Part shown: positions 28,573 to 40,372 of the stretch, piece after piece | Layout of the letters: every line of letters starts with the position of its first letter | Position numbering within the stretch: position 1 is the first letter of the stretch | From: Capillidium heterosporum | Taxonomy: Eukaryota; Entomophthoromycota; Entomophthoromycetes; Entomophthorales; Capillidiaceae | Direction of reading: 5' to 3' | Assembly: GCA_016630905.1 (NCBI GenBank) | Contig: WBMQ01000013.1 | Coordinates: 1,240,001 to 1,304,000, forward strand | Length of the DNA: 64,000 nucleotides | The notes under the pieces: generated by a model | What the model was told of the DNA's origin: nothing | Database searches by the model: none | The model's input: the letters and a program-made list of their open reading frames with translations, nothing else | Translations under genes and position numbers: made by a program

Positions 28573-28609
28573 GCACATTAAACCTCTACTATTTAAAAAT
28601 CCAGACAGA

Positions 28610-28906
28610 ATGAAGTTTTCGCATAGTTTACCAATCTTAACTTTGAGCACTAGCTTGTATACCGCAATACCAGTTACTGAGGAAGCTAATGTAGAACTTA
28701 TGGCAAGTGAAGCATCCCAAAACGTCAAAGTTTCTGGATCAAGCCCTTCCGAACCAACAATGCCTGCTGAACCTTTCTGGAACCATGGGTTTAGTGATTG
28801 GGGCCATGGATTCGGGAGGTGGGGCTATGGTGGTCGTGGGTTTGGATGGAGATACAGTGGATTTGGAGGACCTTGGAGAAGTGGTTGGGGCCGCTGGGGG
28901 TGGTAA
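28610..28906 (+). CDS. small secreted Gly/Trp-rich protein (98 aa)
   Basis: The chosen ATG (MKFSHSLPILTLSTSLYTAI) begins a typical signal peptide; an upstream in-frame ATG at 28571 would bury it and overlaps the TATA box. After an acidic and Ser/Pro middle part, the last 38 residues are dense in Gly, Trp, Phe, Tyr and Arg (WGHGFGRWGYGG...GWGRWGW) with almost regular W/F spacing. Such tails occur in antimicrobial or cell-wall-associated fungal peptides, but no family is recognised. G-rich codon run contrasts with the AT-rich flanks. Confidence 0.6.
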   Translation: MKFSHSLPILTLSTSLYTAIPVTEEANVELMASEASQNVKVSGSSPSEPTMPAEPFWNHGFSDWGHGFGRWGYGGRGFGWRYSGFGGPWRSGWGRWGW

Positions 28907-29496
28907 TCTACTACGATGCTATGTATACGCTCAACCTTAAATAAATTTTACTGAAAAAATGTGTTTTTTCATATCTACATAGCATATTTAATATGGTTCT
29001 AATTGATGGGAATATAGATCGTATGAGCTTAATAAAGTTTTATAGCAATAGTATGAGTAGTGTGCGTTCGAATCTTGATATAGAAACCTCAATAAGTTTG
29101 CTTTCAAGATACAGACAAATAAATTAGGTGGAAATATATCCTAACGTCTACAAGTCCAAATCTATAGACTTCAGTAACCCAGGTCGAACATCTGCCTTTT
29201 GTATTGGACACTATAAAGGTACCTGCACCTTTAGTAACTAAAGGTGCTTGCAAAACATAAACTTTAGCTGAACTAGCAAATGCTATGACTAAACAAGATA
29301 GTACATGTACGTCTTATCAATTGGATGACTAAGTCGATTAGTAAAGTTTACACTTCAAAATTAAACGAACCTAAAAGTAAAGTTACCTGTAGTTGAAAGT
29401 TCAGCTACATGAAAACTGAAATGAAATGCATAAACGAAAACATACTATACAAAAAGGATAGCCTAACAAAAATGATACTTTTATGGAGATGAAAAT
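28907..29496. other. intergenic
   Basis: AT-rich spacer between convergent genes; nothing recognised. Confidence 0.5.
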
Positions 29497-30576
29497 TTAG
29501 ATAGTGGGTTTGAAATTGTAGACGGGGGCATCCTTAGGGACGTCCCAGCCCAACTCCATCAGAGTTCCAAAGGCCTTGGAGAAATCCTTGAAGAACTTGG
29601 CTTCGTCGTCGGCGTAGATCTTGGCGTACTTTCTAAACTCCTTGTCGTGGGCGATGGCCATATCAGCAGGCAACATCATCAAAGACTTGGAGGCTTGGTC
29701 CTCGAACTGCTTAGGTCCATTCCACTTCTTTACCCTCCAGTCTTCGTTGAATAGCTTGACGTAGAAATCGTTGGTGAACTGGGTAGGGCTGAAGGTCCAA
29801 GGGCCAAGGTAGCCACTGCGGTCGGTATGGCAACGACCTAAAGCGTGAGCTCCAATCAAGGCAACAATCTCTTGGTCGTTGAAGCCCATACGGTAGAAGA
29901 CGTCACGGACATGGTCATGGGCTTGTGAGGCGTCAGGTAGACGGCCATCGGGGGGACGTTCGTTGACGGGCTTATCGTCAGTTCTACCGGGGCGCCAAGG
30001 GATAATGGGGCCACCCATTTCCTGGATGGCACAGACACCGCCCAAAGTCCACAAGTCGGAGTAGGTGATATCGGGGAACTGCTTCTTGACACCTTCCATC
30101 AAGTCCCTAGCTACGTGCAGACCGGCGTTGGCAGCGTGCTTACCTTCTTCGAAACGCATAGTGGCACCACAGATACCACCGTTGTTGAGCTTCTTGTCGT
30201 AGGTACCGGCGGCGTGCCAAGCTAAACGTACTAAAACGGGACCGTAGGAACCATCGTCGTAGTCGGGGTTACTTTCTAATAACTCGGCGATGTGGTCGTA
30301 GACCTTCTGATAGTCGACCTTGCTCTTGATGGCGGCAGGGGCAACCTTCTTGTCATTGGATGGGGAACCCAAAAGGTAGTAGGCACCGGCGGCACCGACG
30401 ACTGCTAGACCAACAGTAACAAAAGTATTACCCTTTTTCGGCTGGTCAGACTTTTGCTCGGAGGAGTAGCCACGGTAGAAGTTGGGGTTGGGCTTGAATT
30501 GGGTGACAGCCGACCTGCTGAATATGTTCTTGGTCAAGGACGATCTGGCTTGAAATAGAATCTTTTTGGAGGCCAT
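29497..30576 (-). CDS. CCP1: cytochrome c peroxidase, mitochondrial
   Basis: 359-residue single-exon class I haem peroxidase that reduces H2O2 with electrons from cytochrome c in the mitochondrial intermembrane space. Residues 1-45 form a basic, Ser-rich presequence; '[17 protein letters not shown]' (about 52-68) is a hydrophobic sorting segment as expected for intermembrane-space delivery. The distal site is '[11 protein letters not shown]', the proximal His is in '[10 protein letters not shown]', and the Trp characteristic of CCP follows in 'SGYLGPWTF'. '[16 protein letters not shown]' is the conserved C-terminal helix. The codon use is more GC-rich than its surroundings, as expected for high expression. 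Confidence 0.95.
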   Translation of the reverse strand: MASKKILFQARSSLTKNIFSRSAVTQFKPNPNFYRGYSSEQKSDQPKKGNTFVTVGLAVVGAAGAYYLLGSPSNDKKVAPAAIKSKVDYQKVYDHIAELLESNPDYDDGSYGPVLVRLAWHAAGTYDKKLNNGGICGATMRFEEGKHAANAGLHVARDLMEGVKKQFPDITYSDLWTLGGVCAIQEMGGPIIPWRPGRTDDKPVNERPPDGRLPDASQAHDHVRDVFYRMGFNDQEIVALIGAHALGRCHTDRSGYLGPWTFSPTQFTNDFYVKLFNEDWRVKKWNGPKQFEDQASKSLMMLPADMAIAHDKEFRKYAKIYADDEAKFFKDFSKAFGTLMELGWDVPKDAPVYNFKPTI

Positions 30577-30635
30577 TGTTTCCTGTTGCTCTCAAGTGTT
30601 GATGAATCAAAGATTGATGAGATTAGATCGATAGT

Positions 30636-30644
30636 CCTTTTATA
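30636..30644 (-). promoter_or_regulatory. TATA box of CCP1
   Basis: TATAAAAGG on the minus strand, 60 bp before the ATG. Confidence 0.6.
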
Positions 30645-31199
30645 CTGTTTTGCATTTTAGACTCAGATAATCTGTATGCTTATTGGCTGAGGTTAAATGG
30701 GTGATTCATTCGCTTCTATTGCCTTTCTAATTAAACCCGAATTGCTTACTAATTTGAGTTCCTAGCCAATGGTTATTAGGGGCTGGTACAAATATATCCG
30801 TCTTTACATAATTAGGCAACGTGGACATGGGTTTTGGCATGACAAATCGTTCTACGTCATGCCATTTACTTTTCATTCCATTCTAAGCTAACCCTTAAAC
30901 AAAATGACGGGATAAAAGTACTTTGTACATCTATAAATACCGATTTGCTTGCATCTGAGCTGTATATTGGGTAGAATAAGGCTAAAGTATGAAAGTTTGG
31001 GGATGACAAGTCATACTGCAACGTGATACCTGTTAAAGTATAAGCCAAGTTGCCCCTCTAGTCACGCTTCCTTATTTATCTTAGAGAAAGGAAAGGATAG
31101 TAAACTGATTTAGCAACTGTATTGTAAGGAGCTAATAACTAAACTATCAGTTCTTACTGGCACTTTTCATTTGTAAAATATATACTTTGAAAACCAACG
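30645..31199. other. intergenic upstream of CCP1
   Basis: Promoter-side spacer; no specific operator recognised. Confidence 0.45.
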
Positions 31200-31920
31200 A
31201 CTTATAGCTATATAATCTTTGCAATAATATATCCAATGTAAATTATAAGCTTCGAATGTAGCTATATAAGATAAAGGAAAGTTAAAGTTAAAAAGTAACT
31301 GTAATAGTAAGGATTTATATCAAAACTTATATACTAAAAAAGTATATTCTACCTACAAACCTAAAAAATGCTATATGTAACTGATAAATTAAAACTCAAT
31401 CTTTCATTACAGTAATATAAATATAGCTAATCTATAAATCTTTACTATACTATACTTTTATTAGATTAATATACTAATTAATAATATTTAAAAAAGCTAT
31501 CTTAGTAAATAATTTTAAGTTTATTAAAACTATAAATGTATAACTTATATTAGTATTTATTTAAAAAAGCTTATATTATTATAGTAAATTTATTAGAAAA
31601 TATTATAGTATAGTTTTAAGCTATATTAAATAAGTAAATAAAAGTTAAATTAATTACAAATTATTTTTAAATATACTATAGCTATAAATAAAACTATCTT
31701 TTAATTACTATTGTTTTCATTTATTTTAAACCTTTTAAACTACTTTCATGCTTATTTAGATATAACTATAACCTTTAATAAAATTTTTAATTGTTTTAGT
31801 AAGTAGTATACTTAAAGAAGCTTAATAAAATAGCAAAGTTATAAGCTATCTACATTTTAATTCAAATACCTTTATAGTAGTTTAAAATATATACATTTTA
31901 TTTTTCTTTGGATTTAATAC
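31200..31920. repeat. extreme AT-rich island 2, RIP-like
   Basis: About 0.7 kb with the same character as island 1: no CpG, surviving C mainly as CpT, abundant TpA. No ORF. Possible remnant of a mutated repeat. Confidence 0.5.
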
Positions 31921-32236
31921 ACTTAGCTATATATCTCTTATCTTATTACTTAAAGCCAGTTAAGGTAGTAACTGAAGATAGTGATTCTATAATCTTATAA
32001 CTGTATCGGAAAATTTTCAATCTTCAAAAATTAATCCTAGCAAATAGTAATCGCCAAAGTTGAGAACTATCCAATCAAACAAACTTGACGTTCCCAATTT
32101 ACATTCCATCCCAAAACTTTAACTTGGAAAGCGAATCGTTCAGCAAAGTGCAAAGTTTTATCTAAAAAATTTATCCTACAAAACTTTCCTTGTTCTTCCA
32201 ACAACACAACCTCAAACCCAAAAAGAAAAAAGAAAG
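31921..32236. other. PCNA upstream region
   Basis: Less AT-rich than island 2, ending in an A-rich leader directly before the PCNA ATG. No clear TATA box or MCB (ACGCGT) site seen. Confidence 0.4.
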
Positions 32237-33172
32237 ATGCTTGAAGCCCAATTAATCCAAGGAAACATCTTGAAGCGAGTAATCGACGCCCTCAAGGACT
32301 TAGTCGAACAGGCCAACTTTGAATGTAACGACAGTGGTATCCAATTGCAAGCTATGGACCAAAGCCACGTAGCCCTAGTATCCCTCCTTTTAAGAGCCGA
32401 TGGATTCGAACCTTACCGTTGTGATCGTACCATTACCCTAGGTCTCTCCATGAGTTCCATTGTCAAAATCTTAAAGTGTTCTAGTAACGACGACAGTATC
32501 AATTTGAAAGCTGAAGATAATGCCGAAGTCTTATCCTTCACCTTCACTAACCAAAGTAAGTTCATATTGTAACACTATTATTTCAAAACACTTTGGTCAA
32601 TGATTTTTGCTAATGCTTTTTGTAGAAGCCGATATGACCAGTGAGTACAGCTTGAAGTTGATCAACATTGATATTGACCACTTGGGTATCCCTGAGACCA
32701 AGTATGAAACAGTGGTTTCTATCCCTAGTGCCGAGTTTACCAAAATTTGCAGGGATCTCAGTACTATTAGCGATGCCGGTAACCATTTCATCTTTATCAC
32801 CATGCTAATATTTTATTTTGTAGTTACCGTTGAAGTTACCAAGAACGGAGTTAAATTCTCGGCCAACGGTGAATTTGGAAGTGGTTCGGTCTTCCTCAAA
32901 CCTAGTACCGACCTCGACGTACTTTTTAATTTTTTAATTTTAGTATTGAGTATTTTTAGGACGATTCGGAAGGCGTAAGTATCCGTTGTGACCGACCTGT
33001 TTCCCTCAAGTACACTTTGAAGTATTTGCTCAACTTCACAAAGGCTGGTCCACTATCCAGCCACGTCACCTTGAACATTTTGGAGGGGGCTCCTTTACTA
33101 GTTGAGTACGCCATTGGTGAGATTGGTTATTTACAGTTCTACTTGGCTCCTAAGGTTGAGGAAGATTTATAA
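32237..33172 (+). CDS. POL30: proliferating cell nuclear antigen (sliding clamp)
   Basis: 259-residue replication and repair clamp that forms a homotrimeric ring in the nucleus. The start 'MLEAQLIQGNILKRVIDALK', the central helix-binding 'LQAMDQSHVALVSLLL', 'DRTITLGLSMSSI', 'LGIPETKYETVV' (interdomain loop region) and the C-terminal 'QFYLAPKVEEDL' are all diagnostic. Three introns: 32556-32625, 32779-32823, 32919-32959. After splicing the frame is perfect (780 nt). This is useful as an internal control, since a core gene a few kilobases from frame-disrupted genes shows no anomaly. Confidence 0.97.
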
Positions 33173-33499
33173 GTTGGAGGTAAAGTTGACAGTAGGTGAT
33201 AATATTGATTAAAGAAGATTATTTTTTAGCTTTTAGTTTCTACTTTGGCCATGTGTTGATAAATTTAACTGGCTAATTGTTACATCTAAAATGTAGGTAG
33301 ATATATTTGACTTTTTAGGATTTTATAAGGTATAATGAAAATATTACATTTATTTACTGTATAAAGCTATTCACTTTAATATTGAGCTAATAGCAGTATA
33401 TAGAAGGGTACCTACTGTTCTAAGAGAATTAATATTTTATAAAGTATATGCTACTTTAAATTAGAATTTGGTAGTTTGTAGCATTATATACTTGTATTG
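33173..33499. other. PCNA 3' flank
   Basis: AT-rich, nothing recognised. Confidence 0.4.
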
Positions 33500-34320
33500 A
33501 AATAAAAATGTAATAAAAGCAAGTATATATTACCTAAAACCTATTTAAATTGATAGCATAATAATTAAGTATTATACTAAATATAATCAAATAATAAAGA
33601 TGACTAATAAATCTAACTTTATTATTATTAAGAAATTAACTTAAAAAAGCTATTTTCTTAATTTAAAAGTAAAATTCAATAAGATAGCTAAGATAAAAAG
33701 GTTTTAAAAAGGTAAAGAAATATTATTTAATAAGCTAAAATGAGTTAAAATTTTGAAATTTACCTTTTAAACTATTTTTAATTTTAAATAAGCTATTATA
33801 TATAAAGCTTTTTTAAATTAAATATAAGAGTAAAATATTTACTTAATAACTTTTTTATTTAAAACTAGAATATCTACAATTCTTTTTATTTATTATAAAC
33901 TAATTAAATAAATAGTAGGAATTTTATTTAATAATATATATTTAATTAATAAACAAATATCAGAAAAATAAAATATTAAAAATTATTTATTATAATTAAA
34001 AGTAATATATTAATTTATTAAAACTTTACTATAGTAAATTTAAGTTATAATATAAAGATATATATTTAAACTTTTTTATTAATTGTACTATTTTATTTTA
34101 ATATATTTAACTATTACTACTTTTACTTTTTATTTATAAATTAACTCTAACTAAAAATAAACTTTATTTAATTTAGGCTTTTAATTAATATAAAAGTTTA
34201 ATTATAAATTAAGCAAATATATTATAATTTTTATTCTCTTGCTTAATTTTTATAAATTTAATATCCTTAGCTATAGCAGAGTTTTATATATATTAAATTT
34301 CAATACTATAACCTGTAAGA
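33500..34320. repeat. extreme AT-rich island 3, RIP-like
   Basis: About 0.8 kb, no CpG, C mainly before T, long A/T runs and TTAATTAA-like strings. It shares short strings with island 1, including TTTTACTTTTTATTTATA and a following CTTTTAATTAAT, so both may derive from one repeat family. No ORF. Confidence 0.55.
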
Positions 34321-34554
34321 AATATTTTCTTTTAAAATTGCTTAGTAGTCTTCTATTTAGTGGTTGTAGTAGGAATCAGCAAATTGCAGGTTCAGCAAAA
34401 TTTTAGGACCAGCAAATCGAGTCTGGTAAATGAGATGCTCCAAAAGCTGAAGGGTGATGGATTCAGCCAATAAACTTTCATCGTCGTTTTATGCAATTTT
34501 GAAAGTCAATTTGACACTCCAAAACTTTATCACCACTTTGTTTAACGATACAGC

Positions 34555-36459
34555 ATGAAGGACAACCCAAGGCTAAATTTCTTCCAACGACTCGTTGCGG
34601 AACTTTCCCTTTTCAGGCAGGACTTACCTCCAGAGATAAAGTGTTGGAATGATGACGATCAACTGGAGACCTTTACAGCAGGTAAATTTTTCAATTTAGT
34701 TACATTTACTAACAAGGCTGGTCATTAGTTATGAATGGACCACCAGAGACCCCATATGTTGGCGGCGAGTATACTTTAAAGCTGAATATTCCAAGAGACT
34801 ACCCGATTTACCCTCCAACTGTTCGCTTCAAAACAAGAATTTATCACCCTAACATTGATGACCAAGGCCGTATCTGCCTCGATCTCCTGAAAAATAAACC
34901 CAACGTATTTAATTTATTGTACTGCTAGCTAAACTTTATATAGGGAAGTTGGAACTCCACTTACAACATAAATACAATCCTAAAGGGGGTATACTTACTG
35001 CTTTCCTGCCCGAATGCCGATGACCCTTTAAATTTTGAAGCAGTAACAATATTTTTATGTTTTAGAAATTTACTTTTTATAGGCATCTCAATACAAGAGG
35101 TTTCGCAGCGAATATTTTACTGAAGCAAAAAGGTTTACACAACTGTACGCAACCGGCGATACTTCATTCGACGTCCAACTCGATGCAACTGAAACGAGCA
35201 ACGATCCTCAAGCCAACGTAGCTACAAACCAAGTAATCAGAGTCTCTAGGGAAGAAATAAGACCTTTGCCTTCATTGGCTGAAACTTTGAAAGCACTAAA
35301 ACAGGGATCTTCAGCTCATAAATCGGCAAGCGCAACTCCAGTAGTTAACTCGAAATCTATAGAATCGACGTCTAGCTCTAGTAGTGATGCTAGGATCGAA
35401 AAAGTGCACTCTGAACCTAAAGCGAGCTCAGAGCTCAAAATTAAATCCGAACCTGTAGATATTCCGATCTCTTCAATTCAAAATACTATCCCTAAGGCTA
35501 TTGCGCCCAATGTTTCTGAGCCTATTATCGTTAAAAACGAACCTAAAAGCCCAATTATAACACCTAGCAGGACAGTAGTTGAAAGCGTTCCAACTAACGA
35601 AGCTTTATTAACTTCTGATGCCAATATTTCTAATTATCAATCTTCTGCAGCTTCAACTAATGGAGATAACTTAGTCTATAACGATGCCAACCCTTCCAGA
35701 GATTCCAGTGCCAACAATATCGACCAACTCATTACTCCCACGAGTATTCAAGTTAACGTTCCTATAAGCAGTTCGATGGAAAATTCGAGGAAGACTCAAG
35801 GTAGTGATTCAAATAATGTTAAACGTATAGAGACTGTGGTAGTCGAGTCTGATAGATCTAAAATACAAGGGCAGCATCAATTACCAACCACTCAAAAAAC
35901 TTCACATTATTTCAACAGTCCAGCTAAATCTTTTTCTCGTACCAACAAAGATATTCGAAGCTTAAGTAACCTTAGTAATGCAAGTACAGCTAGATCTTCG
36001 AGCCCCAAAGCTATTACCGAATCTCAGGCTATCACCTCTATCATTCCAACAAAACCATCCAAACGAGCACTTTCAGAACTTGAAGGTGATATACAACCTC
36101 AACCTCAGGCTGCTATTTTTACTGTCCCAGCCCAACCACCTAAGCGCATACCTTCAACTATCGTCGAGCTCGACTCGACACCAGCTACCGTTTCTTATCA
36201 AAGTTCATCAGCACCCGCGCCTAAGCAGTTCAAATCCAAAGTCGAATACCTCAAGTACCTCGATGAACTCTATCCTAAGGAAAAGCAGTTTCGTATCCCG
36301 CCACTAGCTGTTGAGAACGACCCCTACTTGGAAGGCTACGACCCCAAGAAGTTTGTCGAGCCAATAATTAAGCCCAAACTCGCCAACTTAAGCAAAGAGG
36401 CCATCAAAAAATACACAATGGAGATGAAGGCCTACCGTGCCGGTACTTGGAAACCTTAA
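34555..36459 (+). CDS. UBE2T-like ubiquitin-conjugating enzyme E2 with long C-terminal tail
   Basis: Residues 1 to about 155 form an E2 domain: '[17 protein letters not shown]', '[19 protein letters not shown]', '[20 protein letters not shown]' (HPN motif) and '[18 protein letters not shown]' with the catalytic Cys. The CW-x-DDDQ start and ICLDLLK resemble UBE2T, the Fanconi-pathway E2 that works with FANCL, more than general E2s. Introns 34682-34728, 34905-34943, 35043-35082 splice to 1779 nt in frame (592 residues). Residues ~195-510 are Ser/Thr/Pro/Lys-rich and probably disordered, ending in a conserved-looking block '[20 protein letters not shown]'. Human UBE2T has only about 200 residues, so the tail is unusual. 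E2 call is firm; the UBE2T assignment is inference. Confidence 0.85.
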
Positions 36460-38024
36460 TATTTCACCTCTCAACTTTGTTTGCTTTTTAGTTGAATTGC
36501 GATGGTATAGCTTTGTTAATTAAGTGGTAAAGGCAAGTTCTTTATCGTTTCGAGGTTATACGTTTGTGATTTACTGCTGTTGACTAGTTGTTCAAGTTTA
36601 TATTTTCGATTCCAAAGTGCAATATAAGCCCTATTTATTACTTGATGGATGTATTTCTATAACAGTTTGTAGTGGATTTTTTATATGTTTAGATTTTGGT
36701 CAGTTGTATAGAGTGAATGATTGTTTTATGAGTTTTTGTAAGTCTTAATAAAAGTGCAATATTGGTTCAATGGATATTGTTAAACTTTTAGTTAAGCGTT
36801 TCTAATTATAGATATGGATTTATAGTTGCTCTTTCTTCCATGTTTGATGGAGAATAAAATATATAGATGGAAAATAAGGTAGTCTGATGGGCTGCAATTT
36901 GTACTATTTACAAAAGGTTTACATAGGAATCCATGGTTTACTGGGAACAACCCTTTTAACTAGCCTTACAAGTAAACTTCTATGTCCCGAATATTGGCTT
37001 CTTATCTATATAGCTTATAATAAATTAATGGGAACTGCTGTAAACGGTAGTTTCCATTGGGCTATCGTTGATACCGTAAGCATCAACCCAAATTTTTACA
37101 GAGAAGGTTCCCTACTAATGGTTTGAAGACATTGTATTTTCTAGAAGTTTCCATACTGCAAGGTGGTGGTGCATCGCTACCACCTAATACTTTATATATT
37201 CATGCCAAACCTATCTCATTAGTATTGAATGGGTATAATAAAGCTTCGTTATCTTCAAGGCTGTTTATTTGTGCTGTAGCTTATAGTTCTAATTAGCTCT
37301 TGGCGGGATATAGTAACGATGATATATCGGACTAGTTATTCCTCAATACCTTTATCATTCAAAAAACGCTTTGAGCTTATAATTAGCCTGCTAGATTGAG
37401 TTTGCTATAAAGCCCAAGGTATCAGGTCTTATGTCTAGTAAAGATATAATGTGATACAGCTGACTTCAGTATGCCTTTATGATAAGTGCTTTCTATCAGA
37501 GCTTAAATTAGTTCCAAGGCACCTGTTCAAATCAACGCATCTTGTGGTAGAGAAACTACCGACCATCCCTACAAATTTCAAAAGGTACGAGACAAAAAAC
37601 TAAATTGTCGATGCACTATATCGAGATGTCAACATACGATGTTACCAGCCTTACATTCGTTAGGAAGGGTAGGAATTTAAAATTTTGAAACCTAAATTAA
37701 AATTGGAAGCGGGAAGCCTAGAGAACAACGAAAGCGTAAATTCCAAGCTGTTCTAAAAGGAGTTTGGACTTGTGCAGTATAGGCAATTTCCAATTAAAGT
37801 GTACCGGCTTTGGAGCACTTATAAGCTTGGTGGAACGCTGAAACTTCTATGAACAAGCTTATCGGCTTTGTAAACAGGTTTATAAAAACAGTAATTGTCC
37901 ACAAGTAGCGAAGTTGAAATTTGACCATTTATACTGAAAGTAGCGAATAAATTGCAACCCCTCAAAACCTATCAGATTCTATTCACCGCGGTTCGATCTT
38001 TGCTGATATCCTTTTTAGACAGCT
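36460..38024. other. intergenic
   Basis: About 1.5 kb; a 79-codon ORF at 36887-37126 has no supporting features. Nothing recognised. Confidence 0.5.
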
Positions 38025-38032
38025 TATAAATA
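38025..38032 (+). promoter_or_regulatory. TATA box of ZRC1-like gene
   Basis: TATAAATA 58-65 bp before the ATG at 38090. Confidence 0.55.
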
Positions 38033-38089
38033 CCAGCCAACTTGACAGTTCCAAAAGCTTCAAAAGTTTTATCAGCGCAAGAGACAAGA

Positions 38090-39469
38090 ATGGGACTATC
38101 CAAAGAAACCAAGCTCTACATCCAGTTGACGTTGAGTTGCTTGTTGTTTGTAACCGAACTGGGTGTCGGTTACTACGTCAAATCGATTGCTTTAATTGCC
38201 GATGCCTTCCACATGTTGAACGATGTTTTGTCCTTAATAATTGCGGTATACGCTGTCAAGGTAACTATTTTATTGGAATGTTAACTAAGCGAGCTTGTAA
38301 ATAGTTGGCACAGAGTACCGAGTACAACCCCAAATACACCTACGGCCTGCAGCGTGCTGAAGTGTTGGGTGCTTTAATAAATGCCGTCCTCTTGCTAGGT
38401 CTATGTCTGACTATCGTTGCTGAGGCTATTCCCCGGTTCTTCGAACCTGTCGGTAAGAACCAAACCCAAGCTATTTGGCCAATACTAACGGCAATTTCTA
38501 GAGATTCAGAACCCCGAGTTAATTTTAATAGTCGGTTCTATCGGTTTGGTGTTCAACGTAGCTGGTATGTTCCTGTTCGGACACCATGGCCATAGCCACG
38601 ATCACAACCACGATCATGGCCACAGTCACAGTCATGATGACGACGTCAAGGCTGTCCAACCCGATGTACGCAGATTACTCATTGAAGAAAGTTTGAAGAG
38701 TCCAGCCCACTTCCAGCAAGCTATTATCGATACAGCTCGCGTCGTAGCTGAGAACCAGGAGTTAGAAGCTAACGAGCACACCCATTTGTTAGCCACCAAC
38801 TCTAAAGACCACTCCCACGACCATGGGCATGACCATCACCATGACCACGGTTCCGCTTCCGGCCACACCCATTCCTCAGGTTCAGAAGGCCACCTTAACA
38901 TGCAGGGAGTTTACCTACACGTTTTGGGAGATGCTTTGGCCAGTATCGCTGTTATTGCTACCGCCCTCGTCATCTGGAAGGGTACCTTCCCCCAACGTTT
39001 CTTGTTCGATCCCATCATCTCTATAGTCATTACCCTACTCATCATCAAGTTCACGATGCCCCTCATCAAAAGTGCCTCCTACATACTGTTGCAAGGTGTA
39101 CCTAGCGGCGTCCCAGTCGATGAAGTTCGTCAATTGGTTCTCAAAGTTGAAGGTGTAGACAGCGTGCACGATTTACACATCTGGCAGCTCAGTGACACCA
39201 AATCGGTTGGCTCTGTTCATGTCGTTGTTGGCCCCGGTTACCATGACAAGTTTATGGGTATGGCCTCTCAGATCAAGCATATTTTACATGTATATGGTGT
39301 CCATTCCGTTACCATCCAGCCCGAGTTCTCCAACTTTTCGTCCAGTGCCACCTCCCCTTTGATACAATCAACCTCCAATGATCTCATCGATATCGTTGAA
39401 GTTAACCCTAGTCAGTGCCTACTGCCCTGCCAAGCTGAATGTGCACCAGCTCAGTGTTGTCCTCCGTAG
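38090..39469 (+). CDS. ZRC1: ZRC1/COT1-like vacuolar zinc (cobalt) transporter, CDF family
   Basis: 428 residues. Six-span CDF topology with the metal site pairs visible: 'SIALIADAFHMLNDVLSLII' in TM2 (H-x3-D) and 'YLHVLGDALASIAVIATAL' in TM5 (H-x3-D). The TM4-TM5 loop is His-rich in two blocks ('HHGHSHDHNHDHGHSHSHD' and one near residue 245). The C-terminal domain has 'EGVDSVHDLHIWQLSDTKS', typical of CDFs, then a Cys-rich end (CLLPCQAECAPAQCC). Such proteins load Zn2+ into the vacuole in exchange for H+. Introns 38261-38304 and 38453-38501; frame intact. Neighbours suggest a metal-handling cluster. Confidence 0.92.
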
Positions 39470-39786
39470 ATAGCGTTAACACTTTGCAACTTTAATTTTG
39501 ACATTTAAACTTGATCTTTAATTTAATTGTTTGTTTTTATCACTATAAGGCATATTTTTATATTTTCTTTTCGAATTTTAATAGCGTATATCTTTTCATC
39601 TCGATTATACTTACCTTTAACTATATATATATCAAAGTTCAAAAGTCTGTAAATATTAGTTTAACCTGTTAATTTAAACATCTAGTACCAGTATTCAAAA
39701 TTTGGTAGGACTTTCATCTATATAACATTTAGACTAGATTTGCTCTTTACTATAACTTTCGATAGTTGATTTTATAATGAGCAAAT
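39470..39786. other. ZRC1-like 3' flank
   Basis: AT-rich spacer, nothing recognised. Confidence 0.4.
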
Positions 39787-39935
39787 TTCAATCTATCCAC
39801 TAATATTTCTATCAGTTAGTACCCATAGATAGAACTGATTCTTTCTATCAAATGTGCCTTTTGATAAGTGTCACATTCACTAATAACGAAAATGAAATAT
39901 CTTCAATCCATCGACTACTATATTTCTATCAGTTA
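39787..39935. repeat. pair of ~33-bp direct repeats upstream of Cys-rich peptide gene
   Basis: Copy 1 at 39787-39818 and copy 2 at 39902-39935 share TTCAATC-ATC-ACTA-TATTTCTATCAGTTA with few differences. They lie 160-300 bp before the peptide gene and could be regulator binding sites, though chance duplication is possible. Confidence 0.4.
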
Positions 39936-40039
39936 ACATGTATACAAAAAATTCAATTTCTATATAACATTATTTTCAATCTCTGATAAAAACATGCTAT
40001 AGAAATCCAATACCTGATCAAACTTTAAAGATAGTTGAC

Positions 40040-40047
40040 TATAAATA
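40040..40047 (+). promoter_or_regulatory. TATA box of Cys-rich peptide gene
   Basis: TATAAATA 47-54 bp before the ATG at 40094. Confidence 0.55.
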
Positions 40048-40093
40048 CTGGCTTTAAAAGTATAAACTAAATTTGCAAAAATAATAGTGAAGT

Positions 40094-40372
40094 ATGAAGT
40101 TCAACCAAATTTTAACTTTATCGATCTCGATCTTCCTTTTAAATGCTTTAAGCCAACCTGTTCAAGTTAGTAGAAATGAAAATGGAGGAGGCTTGAAACG
40201 CCGTTGCAGTAGCTGTTGCAATCCTTGCTTCGATCCATGCTTCGTACCCATCCGTGATCCATGTTTTGATCCTTGTTGTGACCCATGCTGTAACCCTTGT
40301 TTTGGCCCAGGTTTACTTTGTTATTGTTGTGACCCATGCAGCTATGTTGACTGCCATGGTGAATGCTACTAA
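40094..40372 (+). CDS. secreted Cys-rich peptide with Kex2-like site (metallothionein-like?)
   Basis: 92 residues. MKFNQILTLSISIFLLNALS is a clear signal peptide. A short propeptide ends in GGGLKRR, a Kex2-type dibasic site; the mature part of about 54 residues would start CSSCCNPCFDPC. It contains about 20 Cys, mostly arranged as repeats of [DN]-P-C-[FC], such as 'DPCFDPCCDPCCNPCFGP'. Cys this dense resembles metallothioneins, but the Pro in almost every repeat, the signal peptide and the Kex2 site are not typical of those cytosolic proteins. It sits between two CDF zinc transporters, so metal binding at the cell surface is a reasonable inference. An effector or disulphide-rich peptide is the alternative. 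Confidence 0.7.
   Translation: MKFNQILTLSISIFLLNALSQPVQVSRNENGGGLKRRCSSCCNPCFDPCFVPIRDPCFDPCCDPCCNPCFGPGLLCYCCDPCSYVDCHGECY

Noticed and set aside
29060-29090. tRNA B-box-like GTTCGAATC
   Set aside because: No A-box or cloverleaf could be drawn around it.
38453-38501. Frame jump in the ZRC1-like gene
   Set aside because: Explained by a normal 49-nt intron with a TACTAAC branch point.
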